The notes below the pieces were generated by a model. The model was not told the DNA's origin. It did no database searches and saw only the letters and a program-made list of their open reading frames with translations. This document shows positions 1 through 5,416 of a stretch of 21,995 bases of DNA, piece by piece. The stretch lies in NCBI GenBank assembly GCA_900553705.1, contig USEK01000011.1:1-21995 (forward strand), written 5' to 3'. Every line of letters starts with the position of its first letter. Within the stretch, counting starts at the first letter, position 1. Both the position numbers and the translations under genes were made by a program. This DNA comes from an uncultured Collinsella sp. GTDB taxonomy: Bacteria; Actinomycetota; Coriobacteriia; Coriobacteriales; Coriobacteriaceae.

Positions 1-25
1 GCTCGGAGATGTGTATAAGAGACAG
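1..25 (+). other. Nextera adapter remnant at the left contig end
   Basis: These bases match the last 25 nt of the Illumina Nextera read-2 transposase adapter, ending in the 19-bp Tn5 mosaic end AGATGTGTATAAGAGACAG. It is library DNA, not genome. Genomic sequence starts at 26. Confidence 0.97.
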
Positions 26-36
26 GGCGTATGTAG

Positions 37-738
37 ATGATCGAGATGAATGCTGTTGCCGCCGGCACCGAGCTCGACGCGGCGCGTAGCGCGGGCCGCG
101 AGGGCGTGTCCGCGGGCTGGTGCGCGTGGAGCGCGGGCGAGGCGTCGTTGACGTTTTCGCTGGTCGTGCGCCCGGATGTGAACATGCATGCCTTCCACGG
201 CCTGCCGTTTGTGGCCGCGATGGGCATGATGGACGCGCTCGTGGGCACGGCTTCGACGCCGGGGTTGGGCCTTGCCGGTAAGGTGGGTATCCAGTGGCCG
301 AGCGATATCGTGTGCGGTGCGCCTGCGTTTGAGACGTCGTTTGCACGCGTCTCCGTCAACGGTGGCGCCGGTGCCGCAGGCATGTTCGGTGCCGTGACGG
401 TGGATATTGAGCGTTCGGCGCTGAGCGAGCTCGGCGTAGATGTGGCCGATGAGGCGCTGGTCGAGGCATTGGCCGCGGCAGTACTCGCTCGCGTTGACGC
501 CTGGGCGGTTGTTGCCAACACGCCACAGGGCGCTGCCGGCCCGCTGGCCCCGGTGCTGGGTGAGTACTTCGACATGGTGCCGCTGCTCGGTCGCCAAGTT
601 GCGGCGGTGTCGCCCAACGGCTTGCCGCTTGCGGTCGGCGTGTTTGCGGGTCTGGACATCTGGGGTCGCGCGACCATTAAGACCGACGCCGGCGAGCAAG
701 AGTTTCCGCCCGAGGCCGTACGGATTCGCGGTCTGTAG
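37..738 (+). CDS. Biotin-protein ligase (BirA)-like protein with degenerate active site; N-terminus probably incomplete
   Basis: The 233-residue product follows the layout of the BirA catalytic domain plus its C-terminal SH3-like domain. Residues 10-28 (AGTELDAARSAGREG, then a Trp) align with the region leading into the biotin-loop motif GRGRxGRxW. SLVVRP (41-46) is the next conserved strand, GIQWPSDIV (84-92) sits where the family has KWPND, and residues about 190-232 (GVFAGLDIWG, then PEAVRIR) match the C-terminal domain. Key residues are changed: only the first GR of the glycine/arginine loop remains, and the catalytic lysine of KWPND is Gln. The N-terminal STN motif and about 40 residues are missing. 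An in-frame TAG lies at 34-36, just before ATG 37, only 11 nt inside the genomic part, and no ribosome binding site is visible, so the true start is unsettled (ATG 46 is another option). It could be an inactive paralogue or a gene broken at the contig edge. Confidence 0.6.
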   Translation: MIEMNAVAAGTELDAARSAGREGVSAGWCAWSAGEASLTFSLVVRPDVNMHAFHGLPFVAAMGMMDALVGTASTPGLGLAGKVGIQWPSDIVCGAPAFETSFARVSVNGGAGAAGMFGAVTVDIERSALSELGVDVADEALVEALAAAVLARVDAWAVVANTPQGAAGPLAPVLGEYFDMVPLLGRQVAAVSPNGLPLAVGVFAGLDIWGRATIKTDAGEQEFPPEAVRIRGL

Positions 739-758
739 CGTCTCGGCTTCGCCAGAGC

Positions 759-1532
759 CTACGCTAGCTCCTGCATGCGGCGGTAGATTTCGCAGATACC
801 CTTGATGGTGAGCTGTCCGTCGACCACGTCGAAGGCATCGGTCGAATCGGCGACGATGCTGGCGAGACCGCCCGTGGCGATAACGGTGGCATCCTCGCGG
901 CCCAGCTCGCGCTTCATGCGCGCGACCAGGCCCTCAGCCATGGCGGCGGCGCCCGTTACGGCGCCGACCTTGATGCACTCCTCGGTATCGCGGCCGATGG
1001 CGTGCTCGGGCGCCTCGAGCGGAACGCTGGCGAGCTTGGCGGCTCGGGCGGCGAGCGCGTCCATCGAAATGCGGATGCCCGGCGCAATCGCTCCACCAAT
1101 GTAATAACCGTCCTCATCGATGACGTCGATATTGGTCGCGGTGCCAAAGTCCACCACGATTGCTGGCGCGCCGTAGAAAGTTTCGGCCGCAACGGCGTTA
1201 GCGACGCGATCGGCGCCTACGGCCTGGGGACGCGCCGCGCGCAGCTTGGTCACCGCGGCCGTCTGCGGTCCGATGACGATGGCGTCTGCGGCAATGCGGT
1301 CGGCCACGGCGTGCCATTCGCGCGAGAGCTGCGGCACTACGCCCGCAAAGGCGATCGCGTCGACCGCGTCGAGCGAAAGGCCGTACATCTTAAAGAAACC
1401 CATCAGGCGCACATGGATCTCGTCGGCGGTATAAGAGCGGTCGGTGGGCATGCGCCACGACTGCACCAGCTCGTCTCCGTCAAACAGGCCCATGGCCGTC
1501 TGCGTGTTTCCCATATCGATAGCGAGCAGCAT
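759..1532 (-). CDS. coaX: Type III pantothenate kinase (CoaX)
   Basis: This 257-residue enzyme catalyses the first step of coenzyme A synthesis, the ATP-dependent phosphorylation of pantothenate, in the cytoplasm. The N-terminal DMGNTQTAMG is the phosphate-binding loop of the ASKHA fold. DFGTATN, GGAIAPGI and a C-terminal ATGG are the other type III signatures, and the length is normal for the family. I chose the ATG at 1532 because GGGAG lies about 7 nt upstream on the minus strand; an ATG seven codons further upstream has no such site. It is convergent with the BirA-like gene, with a 20-bp gap. Biotin ligase and coaX are neighbours in many bacteria. Function confidence is high. Confidence 0.95.
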   Translation of the reverse strand: MLLAIDMGNTQTAMGLFDGDELVQSWRMPTDRSYTADEIHVRLMGFFKMYGLSLDAVDAIAFAGVVPQLSREWHAVADRIAADAIVIGPQTAAVTKLRAARPQAVGADRVANAVAAETFYGAPAIVVDFGTATNIDVIDEDGYYIGGAIAPGIRISMDALAARAAKLASVPLEAPEHAIGRDTEECIKVGAVTGAAAMAEGLVARMKRELGREDATVIATGGLASIVADSTDAFDVVDGQLTIKGICEIYRRMQELA

Positions 1533-1568
1533 GTCTACTCCCAGTGTTGGCATAAAAGGACGCGCACC

Positions 1569-1591
1569 ATTGTATACGTGCCGTCGACGGC
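1569..1591 (-). promoter_or_regulatory. Candidate coaX promoter -10 with overlapping palindrome
   Basis: On the minus strand TACAAT (1569-1574, within GTATACAATG) is a good -10 box about 37 nt upstream of the coaX start. No convincing -35 is seen. The 12-bp perfect palindrome GCCGTCGACGGC (1580-1591) fills the spacer and could be an operator. The role of the palindrome is inference. Confidence 0.4.
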
Positions 1592-1669
1592 GCTCGGCTG
1601 CGATTCGTTTACGGTGATAGGGGCTGAGGGGTTTTAAATATGAAGGAATTATGCTCTACGAGATTTTCC

Positions 1670-1698
1670 TTGCCGTTTACCGAACTCCCGTGTAATAT
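1670..1698 (+). promoter_or_regulatory. Promoter of the initiator tRNA gene
   Basis: TTGCCG (1670-1675) and TAATAT (1693-1698) are separated by exactly 17 bp and lie 31 bp upstream of the tRNA. This is a good sigma-70-type promoter in an AT-richer stretch. Confidence 0.75.
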
Positions 1699-1729
1699 TC
1701 TTTCTTGCGCACATGAGGCGCCCAGACAT

Positions 1730-1806
1730 TGCGGGGTGGAGCAGTCTGGTAGCTCGCCGGGCTCATAACCCGGAGGTCGTAGGTTCAAATCCTGCCCCCG
1801 CGACCA
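1730..1806 (+). tRNA. tRNA-fMet (initiator), anticodon CAT
   Basis: The 77-nt gene folds as a complete cloverleaf with anticodon CAT in the loop CTCATAA, T-loop GGTTCAAATCC and an encoded CCA tail (1804-1806). Two features mark it as the initiator rather than the elongator. Three consecutive G:C pairs (GGG/CCC) close the anticodon loop. The acceptor end lacks a Watson-Crick 1:72 pair: position 1 is T and position 72 is G. The initiator of E. coli uses C1:A72 here. It is a single-gene unit with its own promoter and terminator. Confidence 0.96.
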
Positions 1807-1816
1807 AGAACTTGCA

Positions 1817-1845
1817 GCTCGTCGGCCTAGCCGGCGAGCTTTTTT
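1817..1845 (+). terminator. Rho-independent terminator of the tRNA-fMet gene
   Basis: GCTCGTCGGC (1817-1826) and GCCGGCGAGC (1830-1839) form a 10-bp stem with one G-U pair and a CTA loop, followed by six T. It begins 11 nt after the tRNA. Confidence 0.95.
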
Positions 1846-1895
1846 GTTATTTCGGGACCGTGTTTTCGGTTCAATTCTCGGCCTCTCAATCAAAG

Positions 1896-1952
1896 ATCTC
1901 GATCTGTAACATCTAGACCCGATTTGGGCGGCTAGGTGTTACAGATCGAGAT
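1896..1952. repeat. Inverted repeat element, unit 1 of 3
   Basis: The 21-nt arms start ATCTCGATCTGTAACA (1896-1911) and end TGTTACAGATCGAGAT (1937-1952). They pair over 21 positions, with one G-T, around a 15-nt loop with a small CCC/GGG stem. It is the best preserved member of a family of three. No gene lies inside. Confidence 0.9.
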
Positions 1953-1977
1953 ATACCGGTGGGTTGGGTCGTGTTTG

Positions 1978-2032
1978 TCTAAATCTGTAACACGAGGGAC
2001 GGATTTTGCCGAGTTGTTGTTATAGATTGAGA
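1978..2032. repeat. Inverted repeat element, unit 2 of 3
   Basis: The arms are TCTAAATCTGTAACA (1978-1992) and TGTTATAGATTGAGA (2018-2032). They pair over 15 positions with one mismatch and one G-T. It is the most diverged of the three units, with CGG/CCG in the loop. Confidence 0.85.
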
Positions 2033-2057
2033 TTTTCTAGCAGGCGGGTTTGGTTTG

Positions 2058-2112
2058 TCTCGATCTGTAACAGTAAGACCCGGTTTTGCCGCGTAACTGT
2101 TACAGATTGAGA
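2058..2112. repeat. Inverted repeat element, unit 3 of 3
   Basis: The arms are TCTCGATCTGTAACAGT (2058-2074) and ACTGTTACAGATTGAGA (2096-2112), 17 positions with a single G-T. The loop contains CGGTTTTGCCG. The sequence after the right arm (ACCGGCGGG) resembles that after unit 1 (ACCGGTGGG), so the repeated unit is longer than the hairpin. Confidence 0.88.
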
Positions 2113-2172
2113 TAAACCGGCGGGCCGCCCTGCCCCATCCACCTGCCGCTACCTGCTGTCCGCCGATTTCCG

Positions 2173-2200
2173 TTGCGCTGTTGTATTCCCATGCCATATC
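2173..2200 (+). promoter_or_regulatory. Possible promoter of the flavin oxidoreductase gene
   Basis: TTGCGC (2173-2178), a 16-bp spacer and CATATC (2195-2200) preceded by TGC give a weak extended -10-like promoter 54 bp before the start codon. The match is modest. Confidence 0.3.
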
Positions 2201-2254
2201 CTCTAGACAACTACGCGGCATCATCGCCGCCGCGCCTACAAGAGAGGAATGTCC

Positions 2255-4285
2255 ATGACCGCACCTGCATCCAAGCTGCTTCAGCCCATTACGGTTGGCC
2301 CCCTTGAGCTCAAAAACCGCATTATGTTCCCGCCGTTGACCACCGGCTACGAGGAGCGTGACGGCTCCATTGGCGAGCGCAGCCTGGCTTTTTACGAGCG
2401 CTTGGCCCGTGGCGGCGTGAGTTACATCGTCATCGGCGACGTTGCTCCCGTCATGACCGCAAGCCCCACGCCCAAGCTGGCGACCGACGCCCAAATCCCC
2501 ACGTTTAAGGCCCTGGCCGATGCCGTCCACAAGCACGGCGCCAAGGTCGCGCTGCAGCTGTTCCACCCCGAGTACGACGTGCCCGGTGTCGGCCGCATGG
2601 TCATGGGATCCATGGCCGCCGCCAAGGCCGCGCAGGAGGCCAAGGCCGCCGGCGACGAGGAGACCTTTGCCGCCAAGATGGCCGAGTCCAACGAGATCCG
2701 CAACCAGGCCTACGCCAAGCTGCACCACGACATGCAGCACTTTGTGAACGAGGCGAGTGTGGAGCAGCTCACCCAGATCAAGGAGGCTATCGCCGCCTCG
2801 GCCGCTCGCGCGCAGCAGGCCGGCATCGACGCCATCGAGGTCCACGGCGACCGCCTGGTAGGTTCGCTGTGCTCGGCCATCCTCAACCAGCGCACCGACG
2901 AGTACGGCGGCTCGTTCGAGAACCGCGTTCGCTACGCGCTGGAGGTCGTCGCTGCCATTAAGGAAGCCGCGCCGCAGCTGATGGTGGAGTACAAGCTCCC
3001 CGTGATCATGGAGAACCCCGACGGCACGCCGCGCGGCAAGGGTGGCCTGCAGCCCGACGAGGCCTGCGAGTTTGCCAAGCTGCTCGAGGGCGCGGGCATC
3101 GATATGATTCAGGTCGCACAGGCCAACCACACCGGCAACATGGGCGACACCATTCCGCCCATGGGCGCCATGCCCTACAACTGGACGCTGCCCGTGGCCG
3201 AGCGCGTCAAGGCCCTGGTCTCCGTGCCGGTGGCAACCGTCGGCCGCGTTGTCTCGGTTGAGGCCGGCGAGAAGATTCTGGAAGACGGCTCCGCCGATAT
3301 CATCGCTTATGGCCGCTCGCTCATGTGCGACCCCGACATTGCGCTGAAGGCCGCCACGGGCGAGCCCATTCGCGAGTGCCTCAACTGCAATAAGGGCTGT
3401 GTCGACGCGATTCAAAACCGCAAGTACATCTCGTGCGTGCTTAATGCCGAGAACGGCGACGAGGCGACCATCGCCATCAAGCCGGGCGAGGGCGACAAGA
3501 AGATCGCCGTGGTGGGCGGCGGTATTGCCGGCCTGGAGGCCGCGCGCGTGGCGGCCAAGCGCGGTTACGACGTGACCGTCTACGAGGCGAGCGATCATCT
3601 GGGCGGCCAGATTGTGCTGGCGGCCGCGCCTCCGCGCAAGGACGAGATCATGCGCTCGGTCGAGTACTACGAGAAGATTCTGCCCGGCCTGGGCGTGAAG
3701 GTCGAGCTCAACCATGCCGCTACGGCCGAGGATCTCAACGCCGCCGACGCCGCGATTGTGGCCGTGGGCGCACACGACGTGGTCATCCCCGTTCCGGGTG
3801 CCGACTCGGAGAAGGTCGTCTCGAGCTGGGACGTGCTGGCCGGCAAGGTGGAGCTTACGGGCCGCGTCGCCGTCATTGGCGGCGGCCTGGTGGGCACCGA
3901 GACTGCCGAGTACCTGCTGCAGCACGGCTGCGAGGTGGCGATCGTGGAGATGCTCGACAAGATTGCCGCGGGCGAGTCCGAGACCATTCTGCCGCTGATT
4001 ATGAGCGACTTTGCCGAGCACAACGTGGAGCATCATGTTAAGACCCGCCTGACCGCCATTACCGACGAGGGCGTGGAGGCTGTTCGCACCACCGAGGACG
4101 GCGCCGAGGAGCCGGTGAAGATCGCCTGCGATTACGTGGTGATGGCCGTGGGCTCCAAGGCCAACGCGTTTGACCTGGATGGCGTGACGGTGCCCGTGAC
4201 CTGCGTGGGCGACTGCTCGGGTGAGCGCACCGCCGACATTGCGAGCGCCATTCGCACGGCGTATCACGCGGCCAACGAGCTGTAG
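2255..4285 (+). CDS. Old Yellow Enzyme-type NADH:flavin oxidoreductase (FadH/BaiCD/BaiH-like), FMN + [4Fe-4S] + FAD
   Basis: This 676-residue cytoplasmic enzyme has the architecture of 2,4-dienoyl-CoA reductase and the bile-acid enzymes BaiCD and BaiH. An FMN TIM barrel spans about 5-370, a [4Fe-4S] site uses Cys 375, 378, 382 and 394 (CLNCNKGC then SCVLN), and an FAD/NAD(P)H module starts KIAVVGGGIAGLEAA (about 416), with a second dinucleotide fold VAVIGGGLVGTETAEY (about 540). NRTDxYGGSxENR is present as QRTDEYGGSFENR. Members pass electrons from NAD(P)H through FAD and the cluster to FMN to reduce activated double bonds, or run in reverse. The usual HGAHGYL active-site segment reads HGDRLVGS (197-204) and the QLxHxGR segment reads QLFHPEYD, so the substrate may be unusual. 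I chose ATG 2255 because AGAGAGGA (2241-2248) is 6 nt away; ATG 2249 abuts it. The gene is monocistronic. The substrate is unknown. Confidence 0.88.
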   Translation: MTAPASKLLQPITVGPLELKNRIMFPPLTTGYEERDGSIGERSLAFYERLARGGVSYIVIGDVAPVMTASPTPKLATDAQIPTFKALADAVHKHGAKVALQLFHPEYDVPGVGRMVMGSMAAAKAAQEAKAAGDEETFAAKMAESNEIRNQAYAKLHHDMQHFVNEASVEQLTQIKEAIAASAARAQQAGIDAIEVHGDRLVGSLCSAILNQRTDEYGGSFENRVRYALEVVAAIKEAAPQLMVEYKLPVIMENPDGTPRGKGGLQPDEACEFAKLLEGAGIDMIQVAQANHTGNMGDTIPPMGAMPYNWTLPVAERVKALVSVPVATVGRVVSVEAGEKILEDGSADIIAYGRSLMCDPDIALKAATGEPIRECLNCNKGCVDAIQNRKYISCVLNAENGDEATIAIKPGEGDKKIAVVGGGIAGLEAARVAAKRGYDVTVYEASDHLGGQIVLAAAPPRKDEIMRSVEYYEKILPGLGVKVELNHAATAEDLNAADAAIVAVGAHDVVIPVPGADSEKVVSSWDVLAGKVELTGRVAVIGGGLVGTETAEYLLQHGCEVAIVEMLDKIAAGESETILPLIMSDFAEHNVEHHVKTRLTAITDEGVEAVRTTEDGAEEPVKIACDYVVMAVGSKANAFDLDGVTVPVTCVGDCSGERTADIASAIRTAYHAANEL

Positions 4286-4360
4286 TTGAACATCGCGGCC
4301 AGGCGGGACGGTGGCACGGATCCGTCTCGCCCGGCTGTGTCCCGTCGGGTGTCAATCGGT

Positions 4361-4396
4361 GCGGGGCCTGCAAGCGCAGCAGGTCCCGCCCTTTTT
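4361..4396 (+). terminator. Rho-independent terminator after the oxidoreductase gene
   Basis: GCGGGGCCTGC (4361-4371) pairs with GCAGGTCCCGC (4379-4389) in an 11-bp stem with one G-U and a 7-nt loop, followed by CC and five T. A second hairpin (GGCGGGACGG / CCGTCTCGCC) lies between it and the stop codon. Confidence 0.9.
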
Positions 4397-4725
4397 GTTT
4401 TGCTCCGGTGGATGGCAATGCGCGGTAATCATGAGGAGTGAGGACGTCTACTGTCTCGCAGATCACTCAAAATTATTGGCGGAGGGGTTAATGACTATAT
4501 CCTCTATACCAAAGGACATAAAGAGATGCCAATTTTGTTGACAAGCGAATGACGATTAGCTGCGAGTTAGCTACCAGCGTAAATAATCGATAAAGAAATG
4601 TCGTAATTTGGTGCCAAATGCCCAGATAACGCCGCGTCTATTTTAATTAACTGCTTTGAGCAAACAGTAAAATGCTACTATCTAACTTGCACGTAAGAAA
4701 GCAGATTAACGGTTAAGGCTAAGAA
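4397..4725. other. AT-rich intergenic region with short dyads and direct repeats
   Basis: About 330 bp without a credible gene, clearly richer in A+T than the flanks, especially from 4470. It contains GAGTGA/TCACTC (4436-4441, 4463-4468), a TTGACA hexamer (4538-4543) without a matching -10, a direct repeat TTAGCT-N5-TTAGCT (4556-4572), and the dyad ATTTGG-TG-CCAAAT (4606-4619). It looks like a regulatory leader for the downstream helix-turn-helix gene. Confidence 0.5.
4656..4684 (+). promoter_or_regulatory. Candidate promoter of the helix-turn-helix gene
   Basis: TTGAGC (4656-4661) lies 17 bp from TATCTA (4679-4684). An overlapping alternative is the extended -10 TGCTACTAT (4673-4681). Either would start transcription about 45 nt before the gene. 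Confidence 0.4.
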
Positions 4726-4734
4726 GTGGCAGGT

Positions 4735-5130
4735 ATGTCGGAAGCAACTAGGACTCGCACGCATGCGCCTGAGGTTAGGCAGCGCGCCGTCGAGATCCTC
4801 CAAGAGGGGGTCGGTCATCGCGCCCTCGCTGCGGAGCTTGGCATTCCCCAGGCCACGGCTCGTCAGTGGGCCCGCGCGTATGCCGTGGGCGGTGCCGACG
4901 CCGTTCTCAACGCCGGTTCGCATCATCACACCTATTCGTACGACGTAAAGCTCGCTGTGGTTAAGGACCGTCTGGAAAACGGCTTGACGGTTCGCGAGGC
5001 CATGATCAAGCACAAGATTCCCAGCGAGTCTTCGGTCAAGGCTTGGTGCCGTCAGTACCGCGAGAGCGGTGAGTCCGCACTGGTCGATAAGCCGCGCGGT
5101 CGCAAGCCGCGCGTTAAAAAGGCGGAATAG
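4735..5130 (+). CDS. Small protein with two helix-turn-helix domains, IS3-family OrfA-like
   Basis: The 131-residue product has two HTH units of the transposase type: residues about 10-50 (VRQRAVEILQEG, then LAAELGIPQATARQWARAY) and about 66-112 (KLAVVKDRLENG, then IPSESSVKAWCRQY), followed by a basic tail GRKPRVKK. This resembles the N-terminal part of IS150-type OrfA proteins, which bind transposon ends. The leucine-zipper region that follows in those proteins is absent, no OrfB (DDE integrase) is present, and no terminal inverted repeats are visible. A strong terminator starts 12 nt after the stop codon. It is therefore either a truncated remnant or a host-owned DNA-binding regulator. The start is ATG 4735; GTG 4726 (three codons longer, with AAGG 7 nt upstream) is also possible. 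Codon use is like its GC-rich neighbours. Confidence 0.7.
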   Translation: MSEATRTRTHAPEVRQRAVEILQEGVGHRALAAELGIPQATARQWARAYAVGGADAVLNAGSHHHTYSYDVKLAVVKDRLENGLTVREAMIKHKIPSESSVKAWCRQYRESGESALVDKPRGRKPRVKKAE

Positions 5131-5142
5131 CAAACGGGATGG

Positions 5143-5165
5143 TGCGCCCACAGGGGCGCATTTTT
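5143..5165 (+). terminator. Rho-independent terminator after the helix-turn-helix gene
   Basis: TGCGCCC (5143-5149) and GGGCGCA (5154-5160) form a 7-bp stem with an ACAG loop and a TTTTT tail. Two further weak dyads follow (CGCGCC/GGCGCG at 5171-5195 and TATTGGG/CCCAATA at 5200-5228). Confidence 0.85.
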
Positions 5166-5370
5166 CTTGCCGCGCCAACTTTTTGGACCGGCGCGAGCCT
5201 ATTGGGACATCCTCCAAAGTGCCCAATAAACCGCGCGCAGTGGCCCGCGCGTCCGTCGCTGCGGTAAAGGGACGTCACCCCTCTACTCCAATGCGGACAG
5301 ACTCCTTGCCCCGTACGCCTAAAACTCCCCAGTTGACCGAAAACCTGCCACCGCAACCCCGTAATTGAGC

Positions 5371-5376
5371 TATAAC
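5371..5376 (+). promoter_or_regulatory. Possible -10 box of the hydrogenase operon
   Basis: TATAAC is a 5/6 match to the -10 consensus, 40 bp before the first gene. No -35 is seen at the right distance, so an activator may be needed. A TTGACC at 5334-5339 is too far upstream to pair with it. Confidence 0.3.
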
Positions 5377-5416
5377 GTTAAACAATTGCAGCGTTTTTGC
5401 ATGGGGGAGTGATGGT

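Noticed and set aside
1713..1916. Small open frames over the tRNA region on both strands
   Set aside because: They translate the tRNA-fMet gene and its terminator; the RNA explains the sequence.
1896..2112. CRISPR array reading of the three repeats
   Set aside because: The repeats are inverted pairs with related, not unique, spacers of uneven length; there are only three units and no cas genes.
1979..4267. Very long open frame on the minus strand (762 codons) opposite the oxidoreductase gene
   Set aside because: It mirrors the GC-rich codon pattern of the real gene, is rich in His, Gly and Arg, has no recognisable domain, and runs through the inverted repeats. The plus-strand gene has clear motifs.
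4311..4541. 76-codon plus-strand frame after the oxidoreductase gene
   Set aside because: It runs through the terminator hairpin into the AT-rich leader, with no RBS or domain.
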